Below, piece by piece: positions 1 through 8,568 of a stretch of 64,000 nucleotides of DNA. Origin of the DNA: Amycolatopsis echigonensis (lineage in GTDB: Bacteria > Actinomycetota > Actinomycetes > Mycobacteriales > Pseudonocardiaceae); the NCBI RefSeq assembly GCF_014174495.1, contig NZ_JACJHR010000028.1, positions 45,089-109,088 of the forward strand, given 5' to 3'. The notes below the pieces were generated by a model. It saw only the letters and a program-made list of their open reading frames with translations, did not search any database and was not told the DNA's origin. Positions within the stretch are counted from its first letter, which is position 1. Each line of letters starts with the position of its first letter. The translations under genes and the position numbers were made by a program.

Positions 1-444
1 AACAGCGAAATGGCCGAACTCGTCGCGCCGTTGCTGGACGGCACCGCGGATTTCGTGACCGGCTCGCGGCGGTTGGGCCACGAAGAGGCCGACAGCCGGA
101 TGCGCTGGGTCGGCGTGCGCGTGTTCGCGTGGCTCGCGTCGGTGCTCACCTGGCGGCGGATCACCGACACGTCGTTCGGATTCCGTTCGCTGCGCGCGGA
201 ACTCGCGTGCGCGATCCCGCTGAACGAACCGCAGTACCAGTCATCGGAACTGCTGCTGGGCGCGACCGCGCAAGGGGCGCGCGTGCTCGAACGGCCGATG
301 AGCATGCGGCTGCGCAAGGCGGGCAAGAGCAAAAAGGGCGGCAGCGTCGTGTACGGCGCGAACTACGCGCGGGTCATGACGGGGACGTGGTGGCGGGGGT
401 ACGTGCTGCGTCGCGGCCGAAAACGAACCGGTCGAGCATCGTGA
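1..444 (+). CDS. Family 2 glycosyltransferase, C-terminal part (5' end outside window)
   Basis: The frame is open from the first base, so the gene starts upstream; at least 147 residues are visible. The sequence has the late landmarks of polyprenyl-phosphate sugar transferases of the DPM1/ArnC/GtrB type: TGSRRLG, then TDTSFGFRSL, then a basic segment RKAGKSKKGG that in this family contacts the lipid phosphate. The likely role is transfer of a sugar from a nucleotide donor to a polyprenyl phosphate at the inner face of the membrane. Its last 71 bases overlap the end of the convergent GtrA-like gene. GtrA and GT2 proteins often work as a pair, which supports a lipid-linked sugar function. The substrate cannot be read from the fragment. 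Confidence 0.85.
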   Translation, partial: NSEMAELVAPLLDGTADFVTGSRRLGHEEADSRMRWVGVRVFAWLASVLTWRRITDTSFGFRSLRAELACAIPLNEPQYQSSELLLGATAQGARVLERPMSMRLRKAGKSKKGGSVVYGANYARVMTGTWWRGYVLRRGRKRTGRAS

Positions 445-880
445 ACTTGGCGACGAACACCAGCGCGTAGCTGAGCACGTACGCCGCGTCAAGCAGCACG
501 ACCCACCAGAAGTGCGGCAGGTGCAGCGGCGCGAGCAGGTGGCCGGCGAGCGTGGTCAGCCCGACGGAGGCGAGGCCGCCGAGCGAGATGACGAGCACGT
601 AGGGCAGCAGCTCGCGGCCCAGTTCGGGACGGCCGCGGCGGCCCCACACCCAGCGCCGGGTGAGGAAGAAGTTCAGCACCGCCCCGGCCGCGAACGCGCA
701 GGTGCTGGCCAGCCACGGAGCCCCGTCCGCGGCGAGCACCGCGATCAGCGTGGCCTGGCTGAGCAGCGTCGCGGCCACCGAACTGGCGGCCGCGCGGACG
801 AACCGGACCAGGCCGCGGCGGCGCGGCTTGGGCGATTCTTCCGTCGTGCGCGGGTTCGCCGGGTTGGTTACCGTCGTCAT
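374..880 (-). CDS. GtrA-like membrane protein
   Basis: 168 residues with a basic N-terminus (about residues 1-28) and four predicted membrane segments (roughly 30-50, 55-73, 88-110 and 122-146). The motif FFLTRRWVW after the second segment and the closing FVAKFTMLDRFVF are typical of the GtrA family. Family members are thought to move undecaprenyl-phosphate-linked sugars across the membrane or to assist partner glycosyltransferases. It converges on the GT2 gene with a 71-base coding overlap, an unusual layout for a pair that is more often in tandem. The ATG at 880 fits the family start. Function is by family only. Confidence 0.85.
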   Translation of the reverse strand: MTTVTNPANPRTTEESPKPRRRGLVRFVRAAASSVAATLLSQATLIAVLAADGAPWLASTCAFAAGAVLNFFLTRRWVWGRRGRPELGRELLPYVLVISLGGLASVGLTTLAGHLLAPLHLPHFWWVVLLDAAYVLSYALVFVAKFTMLDRFVFGRDAARTPATTSPS

Positions 881-1066
881 GTCCCCAGTCTCCCCTCGGG
901 CCGCCGGCTCCGCCGCGCGACCCCCCGGCCCACAGCGGATTCACAGCTGACTGCCAGCCGAACATCAGCGGCGGGCGATTAGGTTCGGATCTGCCACCGC
1001 GACACCGGGCGTCGTGTACAACGAAAGGCCGTGCCTGTCGCGAAAACGAAAGGAAAGGGTGCTCGG

Positions 1067-2224
1067 ATGCGAGTGCTGGTTCTCGGCGGTGACGGCTACC
1101 TGGGCTGGCCCACCGCGCTCCACCTGTCGGACAAAGGCCACGAAGTGGCTGTTCTGGACAACTTCGCGCGGCGGCAGTACGACGTCGAGCTCGGAGCCGA
1201 GAGCCTCGTCCCGATCGAAGACCTGAGCACCCGGACCGACGCGTGGCACGAGGTGTCCGGAAAGCGCATCGCGCGCTACGAAGGCGACCTGCTCGACGCG
1301 GAATTCCTGTTCGGCGCGGTGCGGGATTTCCGGCCGTCGGCGATCGTGCACTTCGCCGAGCAGCGGTCCGCGCCGTACTCAATGATCGACCGCGAGCACG
1401 CGGTCTACACGCAGCACAACAACGTGGTCGGCAACCTCAACCTGCTGTACGCGATCGCCGAGATCGACCCCGACATCCACCTGGTCAAACTGGGCACGAT
1501 GGGCGAGTACGGGACCCCGAACATCGACATCGAGGAAGGCTGGCTCGAGGTCGAGCACAACGGCCGCCGCGACCGGATGCTGTACCCGAAGAAGCCGGGC
1601 TCGTTCTACCACCTGTCGAAGGTGCACGATTCGCACAACATCGAGTTCGCCTGCCGGATCTGGGACCTGCGCGCGACCGACCTCAACCAGGGCGTCGTGT
1701 ACGGCCAGCAGACGCCGCAGACCGCGCTCGACCCGCGCCTGGCCACCCGGTTCGACTACGACGCGGTGTTCGGCACGGTGCTCAACCGGTTCGTCATCCA
1801 GGCCGTGCTGGGGCAGCCGCTCACGGTGTACGGCAAGGGCGGGCAGACGCGCGGCCTGATCGACATCCGCGACACCGTCGAGTGCATCCGGCTGGCCGTG
1901 GAGAATCCGGCCGGGCGCGGCGAGTTCCGGGTGTTCAACCAGATGACCGAGAGCATGTCGGTGCGGGAGATCGCCGAACTCGTCGCCGACCGCTTCCCCG
2001 GGCCGGTGCAGATCGAGAACCTCGACAATCCGCGGGTCGAGCAGCCGGAGCACTACTACAACGTCAAGCACACCGGGCTCGTCGGGCTGGGGCTGAAGCC
2101 GCACCTGCTGTCGGACACGCTGATCGAGTCGATGTTCGACATCGTGGGCGCTAACAAGCACCGGGTGAACGACGAGCGGCTGCGCCCGACGGTGCGCTGG
2201 CGCGGAGCGGTCGAAACCTCCTGA
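1067..2224 (+). CDS. UDP-sulfoquinovose synthase-like NAD-dependent epimerase (SQD1 family)
   Basis: 385 residues from the ATG at 1067, chosen because AAAGGAAAGG lies about 8 bases upstream; a GTG at 1031 is less likely. The N-terminal Rossmann motif is GGDGYLG, the catalytic Thr region reads GTMGEYGTPNIDIEEG, and the active-site Tyr/Lys pair is in FYHLSKVHD. GTMGEYGTPN and the NQGVVYGQQT stretch are distinctive for SQD1, which makes UDP-sulfoquinovose from UDP-glucose and sulfite, rather than for generic GalE-like enzymes. SQD1 serves sulfolipid synthesis in phototrophs and sulfosugar-containing glycans in some other microbes. No SqdX/SqdD-like glycosyltransferase is seen beside it, only the lipid-sugar GT2 and GtrA genes upstream. 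Family is confident; the in vivo product is inferred. Confidence 0.85.
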   Translation: MRVLVLGGDGYLGWPTALHLSDKGHEVAVLDNFARRQYDVELGAESLVPIEDLSTRTDAWHEVSGKRIARYEGDLLDAEFLFGAVRDFRPSAIVHFAEQRSAPYSMIDREHAVYTQHNNVVGNLNLLYAIAEIDPDIHLVKLGTMGEYGTPNIDIEEGWLEVEHNGRRDRMLYPKKPGSFYHLSKVHDSHNIEFACRIWDLRATDLNQGVVYGQQTPQTALDPRLATRFDYDAVFGTVLNRFVIQAVLGQPLTVYGKGGQTRGLIDIRDTVECIRLAVENPAGRGEFRVFNQMTESMSVREIAELVADRFPGPVQIENLDNPRVEQPEHYYNVKHTGLVGLGLKPHLLSDTLIESMFDIVGANKHRVNDERLRPTVRWRGAVETS

Positions 2225-2395
2225 TTCCGCTGCGCTGCCCGCCGAAGGCACGTCGGGACCAGCGCGGCACGCGTCGGCGCGGCGCGGAAAGCAGCGCTCC
2301 GTTCCGCCTCCGTCGCGGAAATTGTCGGTGGCGGGTGGGATGCTCTTCGAGTCAGCCCCTGAAGGGGACGGAACTGGAAGAGCGGCAAGGGAAAC

Positions 2396-3709
2396 GTGGG
2401 GGACGAAGCAGCGGCGCGGTGGAGCCCGGAACGGGTGCTCGAACTCGCGCCGGACGCCGCGTCGGCGAAGGCCGGGCGCGGGCAGGCCGCACCGGCCAAA
2501 TGGTCGGGCGCGGGCGCGTCGGGCCGTGCCGTCTGGGGTGCGTGCCAGGGCAGCGGGAAGCGGCCGTACCAGACGGCCGTGGAAACGGCCGGGCCCGCGT
2601 TCCGGTGCACCTGCCCGAGCCGGAAGTTCCCGTGCAAGCACGCGCTGGGATTGCTGCTGCTCTGGTCGGAAGGGCAGCTCCCCCGCGAGGAGGAGCCCGG
2701 ATGGGTGCGGGCGTGGCTGGACGAGCGGGCCGCGCGGACGGAGCGAGCCGAGAAGAAGACGGACGCGCCAAAGGATCTCGAAGCGGCGGCGAAGCGGGCG
2801 CAGGAACGGCTCGCGCGCGTCACCGCCGGGGCTGCTGAGCTGCGCGGATGGCTCGCCGACCGGGTGTCCGCCGGGTTCGCGACGTTCGAGCGCGGCGGTG
2901 CCGACGAGCTGTACACGGTCGCCTCGCGCATGGTCGACGCGCAAGCTCCCGGGTTGGCGAACGGCCTCCGCCGAGCGGCGGCATTGGTCGGCCGCGGCCG
3001 CGACTGGCCGGATCGGCTGCTGGCCGAGTTGTCGCTGGTCTACGTGCTCGCGGACGCGGCGAACAGGCTGGAGTCGCTGCCGGCCGCGCTCGCGGACACC
3101 GTCCGGACTCGGCTCGGATTCTCGGTGAGCAACGCGCAGGTGCTGGAGTCCGGCGAGCGGGTGCCGGACCAATGGCTGGTCACCGGCGCGATCGACGAGG
3201 AGCAGGACTCGCTGCGCAGCAGGCGCACCTGGCTGCGGGGCAAACGCAGCGGCCGGGACGCACTGGTGCTGTCGTTCGCACCGCCCGGACGTCCGCTGGA
3301 CAGTTCGCTGCCGCCGGGGTTCGTCGTAGCGGGAGAGCTGGTGTTCTACCCGGGAGCGGTGCCGCTGCGCGCGGTGTTCGATCATCGCGAGGAACCGGTG
3401 GCCCCGGAAAGCGGACCGGTGGGCAGCACGTTCGCTTCGGCGCTCGCCGACCATGCTGCCGCGCTCGCGGCCGATCCGTGGCTGGACCGATGGCCCGTGT
3501 TGCTGTCCGGCCTCCGCCCGGCCCGGCACGGGGACGGCTGGGCACTGTCTGATGTGGACGGTGCGGCGCTGCCGCTGGTGCCGGCGGTGGATCCGTGGCC
3601 GCTGCTGGCTCTCGCGGCCGAGCGCCCGGTGACGGTGGCCGCGGAGTGGACGACGGCGGGGTTGCGTCCGCTGAGCTGCTGGCATCGCGACGGGATGGTG
3701 CGGCTGTGA
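2396..3709 (+). CDS. SWIM zinc-finger protein, first gene of the MoxR/VWA operon
   Basis: 437 residues from a GTG start with GCAAGGG just upstream. A SWIM finger of the form CxC...CxH is clear near residues 65-85 (FRCTCPSRKFPCKHALGL), so a zinc-dependent DNA- or protein-binding role is likely. A charged Ala/Glu/Lys/Arg stretch follows (about 100-145), then a long region without a domain I recognise. The order SWIM, DUF5691, MoxR ATPase, DUF5682, VWA resembles the components of E. coli yehLMPQ, where YehQ carries the SWIM finger. The stop overlaps a relic GTG start (GTGA at 3706-3709), see the duplicated junction. Molecular function is unknown. Confidence 0.85.
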   Translation: MGDEAAARWSPERVLELAPDAASAKAGRGQAAPAKWSGAGASGRAVWGACQGSGKRPYQTAVETAGPAFRCTCPSRKFPCKHALGLLLLWSEGQLPREEEPGWVRAWLDERAARTERAEKKTDAPKDLEAAAKRAQERLARVTAGAAELRGWLADRVSAGFATFERGGADELYTVASRMVDAQAPGLANGLRRAAALVGRGRDWPDRLLAELSLVYVLADAANRLESLPAALADTVRTRLGFSVSNAQVLESGERVPDQWLVTGAIDEEQDSLRSRRTWLRGKRSGRDALVLSFAPPGRPLDSSLPPGFVVAGELVFYPGAVPLRAVFDHREEPVAPESGPVGSTFASALADHAAALAADPWLDRWPVLLSGLRPARHGDGWALSDVDGAALPLVPAVDPWPLLALAAERPVTVAAEWTTAGLRPLSCWHRDGMVRL

Positions 3710-3881
3710 CTGCGTTGAACAACTTCGTCCACGGCTGCCAAGGGAGCGCCGGTTTCCTTTCTGAAGCAAGGAAAGTCGCCTCGCCAACCCTCGCCACCGC
3801 AGACCTTCACCCCTTCGCTTCCCCAGCGGTGTGTGCCGAACTGCTCCACGACCGGACGGTGCGGCCGTGACCGCCTGGAAC
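3698..3881 (+). repeat. Duplicated gene-junction sequence
   Basis: The 23 bases at 3698-3720 (end of the SWIM gene running into a would-be GTG start) recur at 3859-3881 (the actual DUF5691 start) with 19 of 23 identical. The first copy would begin a peptide V-T-A-L-N-N-F-V, the second V-T-A-W-N-D-L-V. The 3721-3858 spacer holds no gene I can support. It looks as if an ancestral GTGA stop-start overlap was split by a roughly 161-bp duplication or insertion. Confidence 0.6.
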
Positions 3882-5309
3882 GACCTGGTCAGCACCGTCC
3901 TGCTCGGCACCCGCCGCAGGACCCTCGACCCCGCCGGTTTACCGCCGGGGGTAAGGGAAATCGCCGAACAACGCGCCGAACCCGCCGAACAAGCGCTCGT
4001 CGCCGCGGCAGCGTACACCGGCTACCGGCGCGCCGGGCAGCGACCGCTCACCGGCGTCGATCCCGAACCTGCCGCGGCGGAGGACAACCGGCCGCTCATC
4101 CCGGCCGTGGCGCGGGCGCGGCTCGTGCACCTGCTCTCCGCCAACCGTCCGGAACTGGTCGAGGAATGGCTCGCCACGGTGGCGGACAAGGGATTCCGCG
4201 TCCCCGCCGAGCGGCTCCCCGCGCTGGCCGACGCGGCACGGACCCGCGTGTCGCTGCGGGCGCCGCTCGCCGCCGTCGCCGGGCCGGTCGGGGCCTGGCT
4301 CGGCGAACGGAACCCGGACTGGGCGTTCCTGGTCGCCGCCGCGGACGACACCAGCGACGACGCCTGGCAGTTCGGCACCGCCGCGCGTCGGCAGGCCTGG
4401 CTGGAACGCGTGCTCGTCGCCGATCCCGCCCGAGCGCGGGAAGCGCTCGCCGCGGCCTGGAGCACCGAGCCGGCCGACGTCCGCGCGACGTTCCTGGCCC
4501 TGCTCGGCGAGCATCTCACCGCCGAGGACGAGCCGTTCGTCGAAGCCGCGCTCGGCGACCGGGCGGCCGGGGTGCGCGAGGTCGCCCTGCGGCTGATCGG
4601 CCGGTACCCCGATTCGGCCTCCGGCGAGCGGATGATCGAACGGCTGCGCGCCTGCGTCACTGTCCGCAGCCGCGCGCTCCGGGCCGACGTCCTCGAATTC
4701 ACCCCGCCGGAACCGGACGACAGCCTGATCCGAGACGGCATCCGCGTCCCGCCCGGGCCCGGACAGGGCACGGCCCGGCTGCGGGCGATCATCGCCGCCA
4801 CTCCCCTGCGGTTCTGGGCCGAACTCGGCACCCCGGGCGAGCTGGCCGGGATGCTCGTCGAAGGCCCGCCGCTGAACGTGGTGCGCGAAAGCTGGGCTAC
4901 CGCCGCGCTTCGGCAGGGCAACGAACAGTGGGCCCAAGCACTCGTGGAAGCCGAACCGGGCGGACGCAGTACCGCGGCGCTCATCGGTGTGCTGTCGCCC
5001 GAACAGCAGGCCGCCACGGTCGCGAAGCTGACTCGCGGGCTGCCGATCGAAGCCCTCACCAGGCTCATCCTCGACCTGCCGCAGCCGTGGCCCGCCGAGC
5101 TCGGCACGGTGCTGCTCGACTGGGTCGCCGGGCAGCGCGACCACCGGCTGGTCGCGCACGCGGCCGCGCTGATCGCGAAAGCCGTGCCCGTCGCCTGCCT
5201 CGGCCACCCGCTGGCCGAAATCCCGCTTCCCGGCGAAGCCGCCCCGTGGCGGCGCGCAGTCGCCGAAACCCTGTCCTTCCGCCGTGAAATGCACAAGGAG
5301 CTCGCATGA
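3867..5309 (+). CDS. DUF5691 family protein
   Basis: 480 residues from the GTG at 3867; the ORF runs slightly further upstream, but M-T-A-W-N-D-L-V-S-T-V-L-L-G-T is the characteristic family N-terminus. The protein is rich in Ala, Leu, Glu and Arg with repeated helix-pair character (for example LAALLGEHLTAEDEPFVEAALGD-like units around residues 200-230), suggesting an alpha-solenoid or HEAT-like scaffold; this is read from composition only. No catalytic motif is visible. It is the second gene of the SWIM/MoxR/VWA operon, and its stop overlaps the MoxR start by four bases (ATGA), implying translational coupling. It probably bridges the other components, but this is inference. Confidence 0.75.
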   Translation: MTAWNDLVSTVLLGTRRRTLDPAGLPPGVREIAEQRAEPAEQALVAAAAYTGYRRAGQRPLTGVDPEPAAAEDNRPLIPAVARARLVHLLSANRPELVEEWLATVADKGFRVPAERLPALADAARTRVSLRAPLAAVAGPVGAWLGERNPDWAFLVAAADDTSDDAWQFGTAARRQAWLERVLVADPARAREALAAAWSTEPADVRATFLALLGEHLTAEDEPFVEAALGDRAAGVREVALRLIGRYPDSASGERMIERLRACVTVRSRALRADVLEFTPPEPDDSLIRDGIRVPPGPGQGTARLRAIIAATPLRFWAELGTPGELAGMLVEGPPLNVVRESWATAALRQGNEQWAQALVEAEPGGRSTAALIGVLSPEQQAATVAKLTRGLPIEALTRLILDLPQPWPAELGTVLLDWVAGQRDHRLVAHAAALIAKAVPVACLGHPLAEIPLPGEAAPWRRAVAETLSFRREMHKELA

Positions 5310-6391
5310 CGTCCCCCGTCCTCCGGCCGCACGCCGAACAGGAATACGCCGGCGAACTGGCCGCTCTCGCCGCGGCCGACGACCGGGCGAAACCGCCGTC
5401 GTGGCGGCTTTCCCCGTGGGCGGTGGTCACCTACCTGCTCGGCGGGACACTCGACGACGGCACCGAGATCAGCCCGAAGTACGTCGGACCGCGCCGGTTG
5501 ATCGAAGTCGCGGTCGCCACCCTCGCCACCGACCGCGCGCTGCTGCTGCTCGGCGTCCCGGGCACGGCGAAGACCTGGGTGTCCGAGCACCTCGCGGCGG
5601 CGATCAGCGGGGACTCCACGCTGCTCGTCCAAGGCACCGCGGGCACCGCCGAGGAGCAGATCCGCTACGGCTGGAACTACGCGCGCCTCATCGCCGAAGG
5701 GCCGAGCGACCAGGCACTGGTCGAAAGCCCCATCCTGCGCGCGATGCGCGACGGCAAGGTCGCCCGGCTCGAGGAGCTCACCCGCATCCCGGCGGAGGTC
5801 CAGGATTCTCTGATCACCATCCTGTCCGAGAAGACGCTGCCGATCCCCGAACTGGGCACCGAAGTGCAAGCGCGGCCCGGGTTCACGATGGTGGCCACGG
5901 CGAACAACCGGGACAAGGGCGTCAACGAGCTGTCGAGCGCGCTGCGGCGGCGGTTCAACACCGTAGTGCTGCCGCTGCCGGACACCGCCGAAGCCGAGGT
6001 GGACATCGTCCGGCGGCGGGTCGGTCAGCTGGGCGCCGCGCTTTCGCTGCCGGCCGAAGCCGCTGATCTCGCCGAAATCCGCCGCGTGGTCACGGTTTTC
6101 CGCGAGTTGCGGGCCGGCCGCACCGAAGACGGCCGCACCGCGGTGAAGACCCCGTCGGGGACGCTGTCCACGGCCGAAGCGATCAGCGTGCTCACCGGCG
6201 GCCTCGCGCTGGCGGCGCACTTCGGCGACGGCGTCTTGCGCGCGCAGGACGTCGCGGCCGGAATTCACGGCGCGGTCGTGAAGGATCCGGTGGCTGACAG
6301 CGCGATCTGGACCGAGTACCTGGAGACCGTGGTGCGCGAGCGGGAAGGCTGGGCCGACTTCTACCGGGCAGGCCAGGAGATCGCCGGATGA
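5306..6391 (+). CDS. MoxR-family AAA+ ATPase
   Basis: 361 residues. The Walker A motif is GVPGTAKTW near residue 90, followed by a sensor-like ATANNRDKG and the arginine-containing stretch SSALRRRFNTV near residues 207-225. These place it in the MoxR branch of AAA+ ATPases, which act as chaperones that insert cofactors or remodel complexes and usually pair with VWA proteins. A VWA partner is encoded two genes downstream. Start and stop both overlap neighbours (ATGA at 5306-5309 and at 6388-6391), so synthesis is tightly coupled. In E. coli the comparable gene is yehL. Target complex unknown. Confidence 0.9.
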   Translation: MTSPVLRPHAEQEYAGELAALAAADDRAKPPSWRLSPWAVVTYLLGGTLDDGTEISPKYVGPRRLIEVAVATLATDRALLLLGVPGTAKTWVSEHLAAAISGDSTLLVQGTAGTAEEQIRYGWNYARLIAEGPSDQALVESPILRAMRDGKVARLEELTRIPAEVQDSLITILSEKTLPIPELGTEVQARPGFTMVATANNRDKGVNELSSALRRRFNTVVLPLPDTAEAEVDIVRRRVGQLGAALSLPAEAADLAEIRRVVTVFRELRAGRTEDGRTAVKTPSGTLSTAEAISVLTGGLALAAHFGDGVLRAQDVAAGIHGAVVKDPVADSAIWTEYLETVVREREGWADFYRAGQEIAG

Positions 6392-8568
6392 CCACTCATC
6401 TCCTCGGGATCCGGCACCACGGTCCCGGTTCGGCGCGGGCGGTCGCCGCCCGGCTCGCCGAGCTGGAACCGGACGTGGTGCTGATCGAGGGACCGCCGGA
6501 AGCGGACCAGCTCGTCGACCTCGCCACGGACGACGACATGCGGCCGCCGGTGGCGCTGCTGGCATACGCGTCCGACGACGTGTCGCGCGCGGCGTTCTGG
6601 CCGTTCGCGGTGTTCAGCCCGGAATGGCAGGCCCTGCGGTACGCCGCCGCGGCCGGCGTTCCGGTGAAGTTCTGCGATCTCCCGGCAGCGCACCAGTTCG
6701 CGCTCGGCGAGGAACGGACCGCGCCCCGCGCCGACCCGCTCGCGGAACTGGCCGCGGCGGGCGGATACGACGATCCGGAACGCTGGTGGGACGACTTCGT
6801 CGAGTCCCGCCGCGGCGAGGAATCGCCGTTCGAGGTGATCGCCGACGCGATGACCGCGCTGCGCGAGGGCGAGCGGCCGGACGATCCGCACGAGCAGCGG
6901 CGCGAGGCGTACATGCGGAACGTGCTGCGCAAGACGCGGAAGGAAGGCTACGAGCGGATCGCCGTGGTGTGCGGGGCCTGGCACGTGCCCGCGCTGGCCG
7001 ATCCGCTGCCGCCCGCGTCCCGGGACCAGGCTGTCCTCAAAGGACTCCCGAAGCGGAAGGTCGTGTGCACGTGGGTGCCGTGGACGCACGGCAGGCTCGC
7101 GTCGGTCACCGGCTACGGCGCGGGCGTCCGCTCCCCCGGCTGGTACCACCACCTGTTCAGCACCTCCGGCGACGTCACCACGCGCTGGCTCACCGCCGTC
7201 GCGGGAGTGCTGAGAGAGGAAGACCTGCCGGTTTCCACTGCACACGTGATCGAGGCAGTACGGCTGGCCGACACGCTCGCCGCGCTGCGCGGCCGGTCGT
7301 CCGCCGGGCTGGCCGAGGTCGACGCCGCCACTCGCGCGGTCCTGTGCGGAGGCGACGACGTGCAGGCCGACCTGGTCACGCGACGGCTGGTGGTCGGCGA
7401 ACTGCTCGGCGAGGTCCCGGACACCGTTCCGCAGGCGCCGCTGGCCGCCGACCTGGTCGCCACCGCCCGGCGGCTCCGGCTCAAACGCGAGCCGCAAGCG
7501 CGGGAACTGGATCTGGACCTGCGCACCCCCAGCGGCCTGGACCGATCCCGTTTGCTGCACCGCCTGCAGATCCTCGGCATCCCCTGGGGCGAGCCGGAAC
7601 TGTCCTCGGTGCGCACCAAAGGCACCTTCCGCGAAACCTGGACCCTGTGCTGGGAACCGGGTTTCGAAGTCGACCTGGTCGCGGCCTCGGTACGCGGAAC
7701 CACCGTGCCCGCCGCCGCCACCGCGGTCGTGCGCGAAACCGTCGCCGGCTCTCCCCCGCTCGCCGACATCACCGCCGCGGTAGAACGCTGTCTCCTGGCC
7801 GACCTGGGCGACGCCCTGCCGGAAACCCTCGCCGCCCTGGACACCCGCGCCGCCGCCGACGCGGACATCGCGCACCTCATGACCGCTCTGCCTCCGCTGG
7901 CCCGGGCGACCCGGTACGGCGACGTCCGCGGCACCGACACCGCGCAGCTGCAGGAAGTCGCCGACCGGATCCTCACCCGGGTCTGTGCCGGGCTGCCGCC
8001 CGCTGTGCACGGCATCGACGAAGAAGCCGCCGCACAGTTCTGCGAACTGATCGACAACGTCCACGAAGCCACCGATCTGCTGGGCGACGCCGCGCGCGAC
8101 CGCTGGTTCACCGCCCTGGCCCGCCTGTCGACCCGCGACACGCTTCCGCCGCTGCTCGCGGGCCGCATCGTGCGTCTCCTGCACGATGCCGACCTGCTCG
8201 ACGCCGCAGAGGTCGAACTGCGGCTGGGCCGCGCGCTCACGCCCGGCATCGCACCGACGGACGGCGCGAGTTACGTCGAAGGCTTCTTCTCCGGCGGCGC
8301 CCTCCTCCTGGTCCACGACGAACGCATGCTGCGCGTCGTCGACACTTGGCTGGCCTCGATCCCGCCGGAAGTCTTCACCGAGGTGCTTCCCTTGCTGCGC
8401 CGTACTTTCGGTGCCTTCGCCGGTCCCGAGAAACGCGCCATCGGCGAACGCGCCGCCACCCTGTCCGGCACCCGCCGGGCCGAACCGACGCTCGCCGAAG
8501 ACCTGGACGAGATCCGCGCCGCGGCCGCCTTGCCGGTTTTCGCCACCCTCCTCGGAGCCGCCCCGTGA
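6388..8568 (+). CDS. DUF5682 family protein
   Basis: 726 residues. The N-terminal third opens with LLGIRHHGPGSARAV and has VVLIEGPPEADQL near residue 30 and VVCGAWHVPAL near residue 190. The paired histidines, the Glu-Gly-Pro turn and the Gly-x-x-His element recall the TraB/ChaN/EreA-type hydrolase fold, though this is pattern resemblance and not a proven relation. The rest is mainly helical, and the segment DTWLASIPPEVFTEVLPLLRR lies near the C-terminus. The gene is the fourth of the SWIM/MoxR/VWA operon; start and stop overlap the neighbours (ATGA, GTGA). E. coli yehM is the likely counterpart. Substrate and role are unknown. Confidence 0.8.
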   Translation: MTTHLLGIRHHGPGSARAVAARLAELEPDVVLIEGPPEADQLVDLATDDDMRPPVALLAYASDDVSRAAFWPFAVFSPEWQALRYAAAAGVPVKFCDLPAAHQFALGEERTAPRADPLAELAAAGGYDDPERWWDDFVESRRGEESPFEVIADAMTALREGERPDDPHEQRREAYMRNVLRKTRKEGYERIAVVCGAWHVPALADPLPPASRDQAVLKGLPKRKVVCTWVPWTHGRLASVTGYGAGVRSPGWYHHLFSTSGDVTTRWLTAVAGVLREEDLPVSTAHVIEAVRLADTLAALRGRSSAGLAEVDAATRAVLCGGDDVQADLVTRRLVVGELLGEVPDTVPQAPLAADLVATARRLRLKREPQARELDLDLRTPSGLDRSRLLHRLQILGIPWGEPELSSVRTKGTFRETWTLCWEPGFEVDLVAASVRGTTVPAAATAVVRETVAGSPPLADITAAVERCLLADLGDALPETLAALDTRAAADADIAHLMTALPPLARATRYGDVRGTDTAQLQEVADRILTRVCAGLPPAVHGIDEEAAAQFCELIDNVHEATDLLGDAARDRWFTALARLSTRDTLPPLLAGRIVRLLHDADLLDAAEVELRLGRALTPGIAPTDGASYVEGFFSGGALLLVHDERMLRVVDTWLASIPPEVFTEVLPLLRRTFGAFAGPEKRAIGERAATLSGTRRAEPTLAEDLDEIRAAAALPVFATLLGAAP

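Noticed and set aside
2284..2320. Alternative small hairpins (gcggaa/ttccgc) in the gap before the SWIM gene
   Set aside because: Arms are only six bases and occur by chance often at this GC content; no riboswitch pattern is visible.
1379..4018. 879-codon open frame on the minus strand
   Set aside because: It lies opposite the SQD1-like and SWIM genes, has Arg/Pro-rich composition and no domain; it is a high-GC shadow of real codons.
4022..6565. 847-codon open frame on the minus strand
   Set aside because: It is antisense to DUF5691 and MoxR genes with clear motifs and has no recognisable domain.
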